This document shows positions 14,573-24,323 of a stretch of 64,000 nt of DNA, piece after piece. Position 1 is the first letter of the stretch. Every line of letters starts with the position of its first letter. Source of the stretch: Thermoanaerobaculum sp. GTDB lineage: Bacteria > Acidobacteriota > Thermoanaerobaculia > Multivoradales > UBA5704. The notes under the pieces are model-generated. The model searched no databases, had not been told where the DNA came from, and was given only the letters and a program-made list of their open reading frames with translations. The position numbers were made by a program, and so were the translations under genes. The stretch covers positions 1-64,000 of the forward strand of contig JAJKHS010000063.1 of NCBI GenBank assembly GCA_021154885.1, given 5' to 3'.

Positions 14573-17269
14573 TCAGCCCACGGCCCGGCGCCGCGGCCGG
14601 CGGGCCATCGCGTCGTCCTCTTCCCGCTCCTCTTTCTTGAAGCCCACGATCAGGTCCCAGCAGCGGGAGAGCTGCTCACCGAAGATAACCACGAGGTCGC
14701 CCGGCCGGGCAGCTGACAGGGATTTCAGGACCGACTCCTCCTCGCTGTAGACCCCGGGGACGATCCGCTCGGGGGGCGCGCCGGCGGCGAGGAGGCCACG
14801 GCGGAGGAGCTCCCCCACCTCGCCGGGACGGCGACCCCGCAGGTCGTCGTCCTCGCGGAGGAAGACGAGGTCGAAGGCCCGGGCCGCGGCGGCGGCGAGG
14901 GCCAGGACGTCCTCGTCGCGGCGGTCGCCCGGCGCGGCGATCACCCCGATACGACGGCCGGGCACCGCCAGCTCGCGGACCATGCGCGCCACCGCCTCCA
15001 TGCCGTGGGCATTGTGCGCGTAGTCGAGGAGCACCCGGAAGGGATGCTCGTTGTAGAAGTTGAGCCGTCCCGGGGTTTTGGCGAAATCCATCGAGAAGGT
15101 CCGCAGGCCCTGGCGGATGGACTCGGCGCCGATCCCCAGGCCGACGGCGATGGCGGCGGCGAACATCGCGTTCTGGATGTTGTGCTGCGCCTTCCCTTCC
15201 AGGGTGGCGGGGATCTGGCGCGCCCAGAGCAGCGGCACCGGCTCCTCCCCTTGATAGAGCACGAGGAGGCGACCGTTGAGCCCCGGCTCCAGCGTCACGG
15301 CCTGGCCGCGGTTGCGGATGTGGCGCCGCACGCGCTCGTTGCCCGGGTCCATGGTCACCCAGATGGGCTCGCCCGGGCTGTGCTCGGCCATGCGTGCCAC
15401 CCGCTCGTCGTCGGCGTTGAGCACGCAGAAGTCCTCCGCCACCTCGACCACCACCTGCTTGACCCGCGCCAGGTCGTCCAGGCTCTGAATGCCTCCCAGT
15501 CCCAGATGGTCGGCGGCGACGTTGAGCACGGCGCCGACGTTGCACCGCCGCCAGCCGAGGCCCGAACGGACGATGCCACCCCGCGCCGTCTCCAGCACGG
15601 CGGCATCGACCGAGGGATCGCGCAGCACGAGCTGGCTCGACCAGGGGCCCGTCATGTCGCCGCGGACGGTGAGCTTGCCGTCGATGTAGACGCCGTCCGT
15701 GGTCGCCATCCCAACCGTATGGCCGGCGAGCTTCAGGACGTGCCCCACCATGCGGGTCGTCGTGGTCTTGCCGTTGGTGCCGGTGATGGCCGCCATGGGG
15801 ATGCGCGACGGGACGCCCGGTGGGAAGAGGCCGTCGATCATCGGGCCAGCCACGTCCCGGGGTTTGCCCTCGGTGGGAGCGAGGTGCATGCGCAGCCCCG
15901 GGGCGGCGTTGACCTCCACGATCACTCCCCCCACGTCGCGGAAGCTGCGCGAGACGTCGGGCGAGATGAAATCGATCCCGGCCACGTCGAGGCCGAGAGC
16001 GGAGACGGCCCGCTCGGCCATGATCCGGTTGTCCTCGTGCAGGACGTCGGTCTTGTCGATCGCCGTGCCGCCCGTGGAGAGGTTCGCGGTTGAGCGCAGA
16101 TAGACCTCCCGGCCCTCGGCAGGAACCGAATCGAGGGTCAGGCCGGCGGCCGCGAGCAGCCGCAGGGCCTGATCGTCCAGCTCCAGGCGGGTGAGCACCT
16201 TCTCGTGACCCACGCCCCGCCGGGGATCGCGATTGACGATCTCCACCAGCTCGAGCACCGTATGGAGGCCGTCGCCGACCACGTGGCCGGGGACCCGCTG
16301 GGCCGCCGCCACCACCTTTCCGCCCACCACCAGGATGCGATAGTCATTGCCGGTCTGGAAGGTCTCGACGATGACGCCGCACGACTCCTCCAGGGCTTTC
16401 CCGAAAGCGGCCCGGACCTCGTCCGCCGTCTTGAGGCCGGTGGCGACGGCGTGGCCGTGGGAGCCGTCCAGCGGCTTGACCACCACGGGATAGCCCAGCC
16501 AGTCCGCCTCCTCGACGGCCTCCTCGGCGTCGACGACCACGGACTGCCGCGGCACCGGCAGGCCGAGCTGCTCCAGGATGCGCTGCGTCAGCCGCTTGTC
16601 GGAGGCGATCTCGACGGCGATGTGGCGCGTTTCGCTGGTGACGGTGGCCTGAATGCGCCGCTGATACTTGCCGTGGCCGAGTTGCACCAGCGACGCGTCG
16701 TTGAGGCGGATCCAGGGGATGCCCCGCTCCTCGGCGGCCTTCACCAGGGCGGCGGTCGAGGGACCCAGAGCCCGGCGCTGGGTCAGCCGCACCAGCGCCT
16801 CGAATTCGGCCGCGAAATCGAACGGCGCGGGGTCATGGGCCTCCAACTCCGGCGGCAGGAGATGGTGGATGAGGCGCCGGGCGAAGCGGCCGGCGGCGAC
16901 ACCCACGGACTCCTCACAGAAGCTGTAGACGACGTGGTACTGGCCTCGCGGCAGGCCGTGGCTGCGCGTCTTGCCGAAGGTCACGGGCGTGCCCACCAGG
17001 CACTGCAGCTCGAGGGCCACGTGCTCCAGCACGTGCCCCAGCCATGTGCCCTCGTCCTCGGTCATCCGGCGCACGAAGCCGCCGGGCTCGCCGTAGGAGC
17101 AGGTGTGCTCGGAGAGCGTCGGGATCAGCTCCACCAGCCGGGCGGCGAAGCCCGGCAGCTTGACAGTGGGGAACCACTCCAGCTCGCCGAGGTCCAGACG
17201 CAGACGGATGACGGGCCAGAGGGCGTAGAGGTTGGGGCCGCGATAGATCCGGGTCTCGAGGACTTTCAT
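14573..17269 (-). CDS. cphA: Cyanophycin synthetase, copy 2
   Basis: An 898-residue three-domain CphA with the N domain (MKVLETRIYRGPNLYAL), ATP-grasp domain, and Mur-ligase domain with GTNGKTTTT at about 495 and DYAHNAHGM near 765. Compared with copy 1 the ATP-grasp loop reads PLDGSHGHAV instead of PLDGNHGKGV, and the ligase motif has DYAHNAHGM instead of DYAHNPHGM, so the two copies may differ in activity or substrate. Otherwise the domain layout is the same and the C-terminal tail is shorter. It follows cphB2 on the same strand after a 103-bp gap, so it is a diverged repeat of the cphB-cphA operon. Confidence 0.93.
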   Translation of the reverse strand: MKVLETRIYRGPNLYALWPVIRLRLDLGELEWFPTVKLPGFAARLVELIPTLSEHTCSYGEPGGFVRRMTEDEGTWLGHVLEHVALELQCLVGTPVTFGKTRSHGLPRGQYHVVYSFCEESVGVAAGRFARRLIHHLLPPELEAHDPAPFDFAAEFEALVRLTQRRALGPSTAALVKAAEERGIPWIRLNDASLVQLGHGKYQRRIQATVTSETRHIAVEIASDKRLTQRILEQLGLPVPRQSVVVDAEEAVEEADWLGYPVVVKPLDGSHGHAVATGLKTADEVRAAFGKALEESCGVIVETFQTGNDYRILVVGGKVVAAAQRVPGHVVGDGLHTVLELVEIVNRDPRRGVGHEKVLTRLELDDQALRLLAAAGLTLDSVPAEGREVYLRSTANLSTGGTAIDKTDVLHEDNRIMAERAVSALGLDVAGIDFISPDVSRSFRDVGGVIVEVNAAPGLRMHLAPTEGKPRDVAGPMIDGLFPPGVPSRIPMAAITGTNGKTTTTRMVGHVLKLAGHTVGMATTDGVYIDGKLTVRGDMTGPWSSQLVLRDPSVDAAVLETARGGIVRSGLGWRRCNVGAVLNVAADHLGLGGIQSLDDLARVKQVVVEVAEDFCVLNADDERVARMAEHSPGEPIWVTMDPGNERVRRHIRNRGQAVTLEPGLNGRLLVLYQGEEPVPLLWARQIPATLEGKAQHNIQNAMFAAAIAVGLGIGAESIRQGLRTFSMDFAKTPGRLNFYNEHPFRVLLDYAHNAHGMEAVARMVRELAVPGRRIGVIAAPGDRRDEDVLALAAAAARAFDLVFLREDDDLRGRRPGEVGELLRRGLLAAGAPPERIVPGVYSEEESVLKSLSAARPGDLVVIFGEQLSRCWDLIVGFKKEEREEDDAMARRPRRRAVG

Positions 17270-17372
17270 GACGTGAACGGGCCTCCCGAGGGAGAGTTGC
17301 TGAAGAAGCCTGGGCTCGATTCACGCGAGGAAACGTGAGCAATCGGTGTGCCAATGAAAGAAAACGTCGAGG

Positions 17373-18314
17373 TCACTCGCCGTCGTCTTCGGAGCCGACG
17401 GACACCTCTTCGGTATGCACCGGCGGCCGCACGGGCGCGCGGCGCTCCATGGGATCCGCGAGATGGATCATGTGCGGCGGCGGCGCGATGCCGATGCGGC
17501 GGTTCAGGTCATAGCGGCAGCCGGTGGTGAGGAAGTCGAGCTTCAAACCCATCATGGCGACGGGCTGACCACGGTGGATGGCGTGGCTGTCGGTGAAGCG
17601 CATCTGCGAGGCATCGACCACCATCACCGCCCCGGCGCCCAGGACGGACAGCTCGCCGGCGCCGCTGCTCCCGCTGATGATTGCGGCCGTGTCCTCGTCG
17701 ATCCCCACGCCCAGGGGCTCCGGGTTGTAGGAAAGGGCCGTCAGCAGGCGGCCGAGGCGGTCGCGGCGCCGGAAGTGCTGATCGATGATCAGATTCGGCG
17801 CCAGGCCCAGCCCCTTGGCGAGATGGACGAGCCGGCGGCGCGGCGTCGAACCGCTCTCCCCCAGGGCGATCATGTGCTCGGAGAGCAGGGCCGCGCCGGC
17901 GCTGGTGCCGGCGACCACCATGCCGGCGGCGTGGCGGCGGCGGATGGTCTCGGCGATCTCCGTGCCGCCCAGGGCCGAGGAGAGCTTGAGCTGGCTGCCG
18001 CCGGTGATGAACAGGCCGGTGGCGTACTCCAGCAGGTCGTGGGCGTCCGAGCCCGCCTCGACGGCGTCGGCACGGGTCTCGATCTTCAGCACCTCGACGT
18101 TCTCGGCCCGCAACGCGAGGAACAGGTCGGCGTAGCGGTCGCCCGTCTCGGGCGACTCCGAGGCCGTGGCCAGCACCACGATGCTGGCATCGGCGCTGCC
18201 GGCGGCCTCCAGGAAGTAGTTGAGGACGACGCGCTCGCGCGTCTTGTCCTCGGCGCCGCCGATGGCGATCAGCAGGCCGGGCTGGGTGGCGTGAGGGGCG
18301 GGCAGGATCTCCAT
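17373..18314 (-). CDS. cphB: Cyanophycinase, copy 2
   Basis: A 313-residue S51-family cyanophycinase, paralogue of 5590-6465. The nucleophile elbow GTSAGAA gives Ser138; the FITGGSQLKLSS segment, [12 protein letters not shown] and GIDEDTAAII are intact. It has a longer C-terminal tail (RAPVRPPVHTEEVSVGSEDDGE) that is acidic and probably disordered. The ATG at 18312-18314 follows GGAGGAGA on the minus strand; the 30 codons upstream are unlikely to be translated. It degrades cyanophycin to beta-Asp-Arg and probably forms an operon with cphA2. Confidence 0.92.
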   Translation of the reverse strand: MEILPAPHATQPGLLIAIGGAEDKTRERVVLNYFLEAAGSADASIVVLATASESPETGDRYADLFLALRAENVEVLKIETRADAVEAGSDAHDLLEYATGLFITGGSQLKLSSALGGTEIAETIRRRHAAGMVVAGTSAGAALLSEHMIALGESGSTPRRRLVHLAKGLGLAPNLIIDQHFRRRDRLGRLLTALSYNPEPLGVGIDEDTAAIISGSSGAGELSVLGAGAVMVVDASQMRFTDSHAIHRGQPVAMMGLKLDFLTTGCRYDLNRRIGIAPPPHMIHLADPMERRAPVRPPVHTEEVSVGSEDDGE

Positions 18315-18485
18315 GGCCAATCTCCTCCGCAAAAAGGATACCAGCCGGGCGCTGGTGGGCTCTGCCTTCCGGCTCCAATCCCCAGGTATGTTTCCTGCTG
18401 GCATGTTTCGTGCTACATAACGCGGAAAGATGCAGAAAGATCGGCATGACAGAACGTGCCGGTCCAGGTGCGGGAGGGATTGAAG

Positions 18486-18809
18486 ATGCGTGACGTGATC
18501 CTACAGCCCGTCTCCCGGGACCAGATCGAGGAGCTTGCCGCCGGACGGCTCCGGCACACCGAGCGCCGGCACATCGTCCGACAGCTCCTGGCCCAGGCCG
18601 CCCAGGCCTCGGAGCCCGTCCTACCCGGCCGCCGGCTCGTGCAGCCGGTGGCGGAGGGGAGCTATGAGAAAGCTCTGGACCGGGCCTTCGAACGCGCCTG
18701 CCGGCTCTACGAGCGGCTCGGCGGAGGGAATCCCGGCGGGGCGTTCGACACACCCATGGAGCTGAGCGCCAGCTATTCCGCGTCCGTCCCTGCGGGCCGC
18801 AGGATGTAG
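18486..18809 (+). CDS. Degenerate anti-sigma/zf-HC2-like small protein
   Basis: A 107-residue protein starting at ATG 18486, which has GGGAGGG 7 bases upstream. The N-terminal half (SRDQIEELAAGRLRHTERRHIVRQLLAQA) follows the helix pattern of zf-HC2-like domains ('s.e.leal..G.l...e...iv.HLL.gC..C'), but the His and both Cys are missing. The following YEKALDRAFERACRLYERL matches the helix found after such fingers in TPR proteins of this kind (compare 27898 and 54917). The last 12 codons overlap the convergent regulator gene. It may be a truncated relic or a non-zinc small protein. Confidence 0.55.
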   Translation: MRDVILQPVSRDQIEELAAGRLRHTERRHIVRQLLAQAAQASEPVLPGRRLVQPVAEGSYEKALDRAFERACRLYERLGGGNPGGAFDTPMELSASYSASVPAGRRM

Positions 18810-19465
18810 CCGACGCCGCTCACCGTCACCAGGTAGCGGGGCTGGGCGGCGTCCGCCTCGATCTTCTGGCGCAGGCGGTGGACGAGCTGCTTCAAGAGCT
18901 GGCGATCCCCCGCGCCGCGCGAGCCCCAGACGTGGGCGAGCAGCCGTTCCGATGGCAGCGTGTGGCCGGCGTTGGCGAGGAGGATCTGGAGCAGCCGCAG
19001 CTCCAGCCGCGTCAGGCGCACCGGCTCCCGGCCCGCCACCGACACCGCCGCCACCTCCAGGTCCAGCGTCAGGTCTCCCGCTGCCAGGGGCGCGGGCTTC
19101 TCCACTCCTCCCCGCCGCAGCAGGGCCCGCACCCGGGCGAGCAGGGTGCGGGGGCTGAACGGTTTGGTGAGGTAATCGTCCGCGCCCAGGTCCAGGGCCT
19201 GCACCTGATCCTCCTCGGCGTTGCGCACCGTCAGCATCATGATGGGGATCGACGAGCCGGCCGCGCGGATCCGTCGGCAGACCTCGAGACCCGAGAGGCG
19301 CGGCAGGTTGACGTCGAGGATCGCCAGCGACGGCGCCTCCCGCTCGAAGGCGGCCAGCGCCGCGGGGCCGTCCGCCGCCTCCACTACCAGGTAGCCCGCC
19401 TGGCGCAGGGCGTAGCCGATCAGCCCCGCCAGCTCCAGGTCGTCGTCGACCACGAGAATCTTCAT
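18773..19465 (-). CDS. OmpR/PhoB-family response regulator
   Basis: A 230-residue two-component regulator. The receiver domain has the acidic pair VVDDD at 5-9, phospho-acceptor Asp in LAILDVNLPR (about 52), Thr in MMLTVRN, and Lys in YLTKPFSP. The C-terminal winged helix ends with VHRLRQKIEADAAQPRYLVTVSGVGY. The ATG at 19463-19465 overlaps the TGA of the histidine kinase by 4 nt (ATGA), so the two are translationally coupled. It is the last gene of a run that begins with sulfate transport genes, so sulfur limitation is the first signal to test. Its 3' end overlaps the convergent 18486 gene by 37 bp. Confidence 0.92.
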   Translation of the reverse strand: MKILVVDDDLELAGLIGYALRQAGYLVVEAADGPAALAAFEREAPSLAILDVNLPRLSGLEVCRRIRAAGSSIPIMMLTVRNAEEDQVQALDLGADDYLTKPFSPRTLLARVRALLRRGGVEKPAPLAAGDLTLDLEVAAVSVAGREPVRLTRLELRLLQILLANAGHTLPSERLLAHVWGSRGAGDRQLLKQLVHRLRQKIEADAAQPRYLVTVSGVGYILRPAGTDAE

Positions 19466-21555
19466 GCTGCCGTTCCCTCCACCGCTCTCTGGCGCGGGAG
19501 GACGACCCGCATCCGGGTCCCCCTGCCGCCTGCCCTCAAGCCCGCTTCGACCGTGCCGCCGTGCCGCTCCACGATGGAGCGCACGATCCACAGCCCCAGC
19601 CCCATGCCGCTCGTCTCCGGCTCCTCCCCCTCGCCGGCCCGGCGCACGAACCGGCCGAACAGGGCGCCATCGCCCGAGTCCACGGGGAACCCCGGCCCTT
19701 CGTCCTCCACCCACAGGCAGACGGTGCCCTCCTCCACCGCGCCGCCCACACGGACCGCGGAACCCGGGGGGCCGAACTTGTTGGCGTTGGCGAGGAGGTT
19801 GACGAACACCTGGATCAGCCGCGGCGCATCCCCCCGCACCGCCGGCAGCGGATAGGGGAGGTCCACCTCGATGGACTGGCCGCGCTGGGCGAGGAGGGGC
19901 GCGGTCATCTCCACCGCATCCTCGATCACTTCGTCCAGGGCCACTGGCCGGCTGCGGATCGAGTCCTGCCCCGACTCGATGCGCACGCTCTCCAGCAGGT
20001 TGTCGATGAGCTGAGTCAGGCGCAGGCTCCCGCGCTCCAGCGACAGGACGAGGTCCCGGGTCTCACCTTCCAGACCGCCGGGGGACTGGAGGAGCCGGTC
20101 GCGCAGCAGCTCGATCGAGGCGAGCTGGGCCGAGAGCGGGGTGCGGAGCTCGTGGGAGACGTTGGCCAGCACGGCGTCGCGCTGACGGCGGGCGGCCTCC
20201 ACGTCGGTCTCGTCGCGGATCACCTGGAACTGCTGCGCCTCGGCCGGCGGGGCGCTGGCGATGACCACGGCGCGCTGCCCGCCGTCGCGGAGCTGCAGGT
20301 ACTCCGTGGCGCTGGCGCCGCCGCGAAAGCGGGCATGAACGATGGGGCAGCTCTCCTCGCAGGGCCGCACGCCGTCCCGCCCGCGGGGATTGAGCACGTC
20401 GCCGCAGAAACGCCCCAGGGCCTCTTCGCGACGGACGCCCAGCAGCGCCGCCGTCTGCGGATTGAGATAGGTGATGCGGCGGTCGCGGTCGACGCTGAAC
20501 ACCCCCTCGGTGATGCCGGTGAGGATGGCCTCGCCTTCGGCCTGGCGGCGGCGCAGCTCGGAGGTGACCTGGAGGAGCCGGCGGCGCATCTCCTCCATGG
20601 TGGCGGCGAGCATTCCCAACTCGGCGCCGGGGGCGCGGGGCGCCGGTGTCGAGAGGTCGCCCCGGCCGATGCGGGCGGCGGCGGCCGTGAGGGCCTCGAC
20701 CGGACGGGTGAGGCGCCGGCTCACGGCCCATCCTGACAGTGTCGCGAGCGCCGCCACCAGCAGCGCCAGCAGGAGCAGGTTGCGCACCAGGCGGGCCAGG
20801 GAGCCGGCCACCGTATCCCGCGGCAGCCCGGTCTCGACCAGCGCCGCCACCTCGCCGGAAGGGGTGCGCAGGGGTCGCACGGAGACGTAGCGGTCGGCCT
20901 TCTTCAGCAGCCCGGAGCCCGGCTCGCCGCTGGCCAGCACCTCCGCCCGCAGCGGCATGCGAGGATCGTCAGGATCGGCCAGAGCCCGCTCGGGATCGAG
21001 GATCGCCACCGGCAATCCCACCTGCGCCTCGATCTGATGGGCGAACGGCGCGTCGAGGACGAGGGCCGCCGCCGCGGACGACTCCGGCAGGGACGCCAGG
21101 GGCGAGGCTGCGGCCAGCAGAAGGGAGCCGTCCGGAAGCCGGGTGACGAAGGAGCTCCCCTCCGCACCGGCGCGGCGCACGATCGTCTCCCAGGGGAGCG
21201 GTGCGCCGCCGGCGGCGAAGATGCGGCCGTGGCTGAAAATCACCACACCCGAAAGGTGGCTGGTGCCGCGGAAGCGGTCCAGGAACGCGGTCATTCCGGG
21301 CAAGTCCCGCTCCCCCAGCAGGCGCTTCACCGTCGGTCGCTCGGCCAGCAGATGGGCGGAGGTGGCGACGTCCCGCGCCGACCGCTCCACCGCCTCCTGC
21401 GCGCTCGCCCCCGCCAGGTTCACCCGCGCCAGGGCCTGCTCCTGGGCGAACCGCTCGATCAGCCCCACCGCCGCCACCGCCACCGCCACCACGGCGATGA
21501 GGACGAGGCCGGCGTTGAGGCCGATGAGGAGGGTGCTGAGGGAGAGGCGGCGCAT
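19462..21555 (-). CDS. Membrane-bound PAS sensor histidine kinase
   Basis: A 697-residue kinase. Transmembrane segment 1 is at about 10-32; an extracytoplasmic sensor region runs to about 240; transmembrane segment 2 (LLLLALLVAALATLSGWAV) is followed by HAMP. A PAS domain (about 345-450) contains three cysteines (FCGDVL, RPCEESCPIV), which could bind metal or sense redox. HisKA has VSHELRTPL with His at about 468, and the ATPase domain has NLLANANKFG, DEGPGF and GMGLGLWI. Located 60 bp after cysW and coupled to the downstream regulator. The neighbours suggest sensing of sulfate or a sulfur compound, but the sequence does not prove the ligand. Confidence 0.92.
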   Translation of the reverse strand: MRRLSLSTLLIGLNAGLVLIAVVAVAVAAVGLIERFAQEQALARVNLAGASAQEAVERSARDVATSAHLLAERPTVKRLLGERDLPGMTAFLDRFRGTSHLSGVVIFSHGRIFAAGGAPLPWETIVRRAGAEGSSFVTRLPDGSLLLAAASPLASLPESSAAAALVLDAPFAHQIEAQVGLPVAILDPERALADPDDPRMPLRAEVLASGEPGSGLLKKADRYVSVRPLRTPSGEVAALVETGLPRDTVAGSLARLVRNLLLLALLVAALATLSGWAVSRRLTRPVEALTAAAARIGRGDLSTPAPRAPGAELGMLAATMEEMRRRLLQVTSELRRRQAEGEAILTGITEGVFSVDRDRRITYLNPQTAALLGVRREEALGRFCGDVLNPRGRDGVRPCEESCPIVHARFRGGASATEYLQLRDGGQRAVVIASAPPAEAQQFQVIRDETDVEAARRQRDAVLANVSHELRTPLSAQLASIELLRDRLLQSPGGLEGETRDLVLSLERGSLRLTQLIDNLLESVRIESGQDSIRSRPVALDEVIEDAVEMTAPLLAQRGQSIEVDLPYPLPAVRGDAPRLIQVFVNLLANANKFGPPGSAVRVGGAVEEGTVCLWVEDEGPGFPVDSGDGALFGRFVRRAGEGEEPETSGMGLGLWIVRSIVERHGGTVEAGLRAGGRGTRMRVVLPRQRAVEGTAA

Positions 21556-21589
21556 GGGAATTCAGCTTAGCTCGACTCGACACAATCGA

Positions 21590-21606
21590 TCCAACAAGCT
21601 GTTGGA
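21590..21606. promoter_or_regulatory. Inverted repeat between cysW and the histidine kinase
   Basis: TCCAACA-AGC-TGTTGGA is a perfect 7-bp inverted repeat with 3-nt spacer, 35 bp upstream of the kinase ATG. It is too short and lacks a T-run for a good terminator, so it could be a regulator-binding site for an internal promoter of the two-component pair. No experimental support. Confidence 0.25.
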
Positions 21607-21615
21607 CTGTTCTCC

Positions 21616-22452
21616 CTACCGCCCCGTCCGCCACTCGATCGCGCTCTTGATCGCCAGCGTCACCAGTGCCAGCAGGGCCAGCAGGGAGGCGACGGCGAAG
21701 GCGGCGGAGAACTGGTATTCGTTGTAGAGGATCTCGACGTGCAGGGGCATGGTGTTGGTCAGCCCGCGCACGTGCCCGGAGACCACGGAGACGGCGCCGA
21801 ACTCGCCCATTGCCCGGGCATTGCAGAGCACCACGCCATACAGCAGCCCCCAGCGGATCTTCGGCAGGCTCACCCTGAAGAAGGTCTGCCAACCCGAAGC
21901 GCCCAGGGTCAGCGCCGCCTCCTCTTCGTCGCTCCCCTGGGCCTGCATCAGGGGAATCAGCTCGCGGGCCACCATCGGCGAGGTCACGAACATCGTCGCC
22001 AGCACGATGCCGGGCACGGCGAAGATGATCTTCAGATCATGGCTCTGAAGCCACGGCCCGAAGAAGCCGTGGGCCCCGAAGAGGAGCACGAACATCATGC
22101 CCGAGATCACTGGCGAAACGGAGAATGGCAGGTCGATCAAAGTGATCAACACGTTCTTGCCACGGAAGCGGAATTTGGCGATGGCCCAAGCCGCCGCGAG
22201 GCCGAAGAGGAAGTTGACGGGCACGGCGATGAACGCCACCAGCAGCGTCAGCCGCACCGCCGCCAACGCCACCGGCTCTCTGATCGCTGCAAGATAGGTG
22301 GCCACCCCGTCCTTGAACGCCTCGTAGAAGACCAGGACGAGAGGCACGAACAGAAAGAACCCGAGGAATGCGAGCGCTGTACCGATCAGCAGCCCGCGGA
22401 CCCACCGCGGCTCGTTCAACGCCCGCGGCCTTCCGGCTCTCGGGACGCTCAT
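21616..22452 (-). CDS. cysW: Sulfate/thiosulfate ABC transporter permease CysW
   Basis: A 278-residue inner-membrane permease with six predicted transmembrane segments and the binding-protein-dependent transport loop [24 protein letters not shown] near the C-terminal half, plus the CysW-like [13 protein letters not shown]. It forms the transmembrane channel with CysT. The start ATG at 22450-22452 overlaps the cysT stop by 4 nt (ATGA). Shorter N-terminus and [12 protein letters not shown] rather than [11 protein letters not shown] distinguish it from CysT. Confidence 0.92.
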   Translation of the reverse strand: MSVPRAGRPRALNEPRWVRGLLIGTALAFLGFFLFVPLVLVFYEAFKDGVATYLAAIREPVALAAVRLTLLVAFIAVPVNFLFGLAAAWAIAKFRFRGKNVLITLIDLPFSVSPVISGMMFVLLFGAHGFFGPWLQSHDLKIIFAVPGIVLATMFVTSPMVARELIPLMQAQGSDEEEAALTLGASGWQTFFRVSLPKIRWGLLYGVVLCNARAMGEFGAVSVVSGHVRGLTNTMPLHVEILYNEYQFSAAFAVASLLALLALVTLAIKSAIEWRTGR

Positions 22453-23294
22453 GAGCCCTCCGCAGCCCGCAGCCGCTTGTTGCGCCGCCAGGCCAGGAAA
22501 TTGATCAGGAACAACAGGGAGAACGAGGCGATCAGGAACACCATGGCGATGGCGGTCGCGCCCGCGTAATCGTACTGCTCCAGCTTGATCATGATCAGCA
22601 GCGGCGTGATCTCGGAGCGCATCGGCATGTTGCCGGCGATGAAGATCACCGAGCCGTACTCCCCCAAGGCGCGCGCGAAGGCGAGCACGAAGCCGGTGAC
22701 TGCCGCCGGCACCAGCTCGGGGAGGATCACCCGCCGGAACGTCTGCCAGCGGCCGGCGCCCAGGCTGGCCGCCGCCTCCTCCACCTCCGGATCGAGGTCG
22801 GCCAGCACCGGCTGCACCGTCCGCACCACGAAGGGGAGGCCGATGAAGGTGAGCGCCACCACCACCCCCAGCGGCGTGTAGGCTACCTGAATGCCCAACG
22901 GATCGAGCCAGCGGCCCATCCAGCCGTTCTTGGCGTAGACCGTGGCCAGCGCAATACCGGCCACGGCCGTGGGCAGGGCGAAAGGCAGGTCCACGAAGGC
23001 GTCGATCAGCCGCCGGCCGGGAAAGCTGTAGCGCTCCAGCACCCAGGCCACGAGCAGGCCGAAAAGGACGTTGATCGACGCGGCGATGAACGACGCCCCC
23101 AGGCTCAGCCGGTAAGCGGCCAGCGCCCGCGGACCGGCGACCGCCGCCCAGAACTGGCTCCAGGTCATCGTCGCCGTCTTCAGGAAGACGGTCGACAGCG
23201 GAATCATCACCATCAGGCCGAGGTAGAGCAGCGTGAAGCCCAGCGCCAGGCCGAACCCCGGCAGAGGGCTTCCCCCTCGCAGGTGCCGGCTCAC
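22449..23294 (-). CDS. cysT: Sulfate/thiosulfate ABC transporter permease CysT (CysU)
   Basis: A 281-residue permease with six transmembrane helices, the EAA loop ([25 protein letters not shown]) and the CysT signature [14 protein letters not shown]. It starts at GTG 23292-23294 directly after the TAG of the binding-protein gene, and overlaps cysW by 4 nt, so the three are one translational unit. Substrate is assigned from similarity of the whole operon to CysPTWA/Sbp systems. Confidence 0.92.
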   Translation of the reverse strand: MSRHLRGGSPLPGFGLALGFTLLYLGLMVMIPLSTVFLKTATMTWSQFWAAVAGPRALAAYRLSLGASFIAASINVLFGLLVAWVLERYSFPGRRLIDAFVDLPFALPTAVAGIALATVYAKNGWMGRWLDPLGIQVAYTPLGVVVALTFIGLPFVVRTVQPVLADLDPEVEEAAASLGAGRWQTFRRVILPELVPAAVTGFVLAFARALGEYGSVIFIAGNMPMRSEITPLLIMIKLEQYDYAGATAIAMVFLIASFSLLFLINFLAWRRNKRLRAAEGS

Positions 23295-24308
23295 CTACCG
23301 GCCGGCTCCGTAGATCTGGTCGAACACGCCGCCGTCGTCGAAGTGGGTCTTCTGCGCCCTGGTCCAGCCGCCGAAAACCTGATCGATGGTGAATAGCGTC
23401 ACCTGTGGAAACTGCTTGGCGTACCGGGCGGCCACCGCATCGTTGCGAGGCCGGTAAAAGTGTCTGGCGGCGATCTCCTGTCCCTCGGGTGTGTAGAGGT
23501 ATTCGAGGTAGGCTTTGGCAACCGCCGCCGTCTTGTGCTTGTTGGCGACCTTGTCAACCACCGCCACCGGCGGCTCGGCGAGGATGCTCGACGACGGCGC
23601 CACCACCTGGAACGCGCCCTTCTCCCCCATCTCGCGCACTGCCAGCAGGGCCTCGTTCTCCCAGGCGATGAGCACGTCGCCGATCCCCCGCTCGACGAAC
23701 GTCACGGTAGCGCCGCGGGCGCCGGTGTCGAGGATGGGAACGTTCTTGTAGAGGCGGCTGACGAAATCCCTGGCTTTCGCTTCACTGCCGTACTTCTTCT
23801 GTGCCCACCCCCAGGCCGCCAGGTAGTTCCAGCGGGCGCCGCCGGAGGTCTTGGGATTGGGGGAGATGACCGCGACACCGGGCTTCACGAGGTCGTCCCA
23901 ATCCTTGATCTTCTTCGGATTCCCCTTGCGCACCAGGAAGACGATGGTCGAGGTGTAGGGCGAGCTGTTGTTGGGCAGCCGGGTCTGCCAGTTTTTCGGC
24001 GTCAAGCCGGAATTGGCGACGGCGTCGACGTCATACGCCAGGGCCAGGGTGACGACGTCGGCCTCCAGGCCGTCGATCACCGACCGCGCCTGCTTGCCCG
24101 AGCCGCCGTGCGACTGCTGGACGGCGACGTCCTGCCCTGTCTTGCCCTTCCAGTATTTGGCGAAGGCGCCGTTGACGTCCTGGTAGAGCTCGCGGGTGGG
24201 ATCGTAGGAGACGTTGAGCAGCTTGACCTGTGCCATGGCAGGCCCCGCCGCGGACGCCAGACCCAGCGTGAGGACGAATAGTCGGAGAAGAAAGGGTGTT
24301 TTCATCAT
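23295..24308 (-). CDS. sbp: Periplasmic sulfate-binding protein
   Basis: A 337-residue secreted solute-binding protein. The signal peptide ends at about ...GPAMA-Q. The mature part begins [22 protein letters not shown], the Sbp/CysP hallmark, followed by [29 protein letters not shown] and [15 protein letters not shown], which contact the sulfate anion. AAGGA lies 7 bases before the first of two ATGs (24308, 24305). It delivers sulfate or thiosulfate to CysT/CysW. Upstream is the porin, so outer-membrane entry and periplasmic capture are encoded together. Confidence 0.93.
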   Translation of the reverse strand: MMKTPFLLRLFVLTLGLASAAGPAMAQVKLLNVSYDPTRELYQDVNGAFAKYWKGKTGQDVAVQQSHGGSGKQARSVIDGLEADVVTLALAYDVDAVANSGLTPKNWQTRLPNNSSPYTSTIVFLVRKGNPKKIKDWDDLVKPGVAVISPNPKTSGGARWNYLAAWGWAQKKYGSEAKARDFVSRLYKNVPILDTGARGATVTFVERGIGDVLIAWENEALLAVREMGEKGAFQVVAPSSSILAEPPVAVVDKVANKHKTAAVAKAYLEYLYTPEGQEIAARHFYRPRNDAVAARYAKQFPQVTLFTIDQVFGGWTRAQKTHFDDGGVFDQIYGAGR

Positions 24309-24323
24309 GGATCGTTCCTTTTC

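Noticed and set aside
21590-21606. Intrinsic terminator between cysW and the kinase
   Set aside because: Stem is only 7 bp with no T-run; listed as a possible operator instead.
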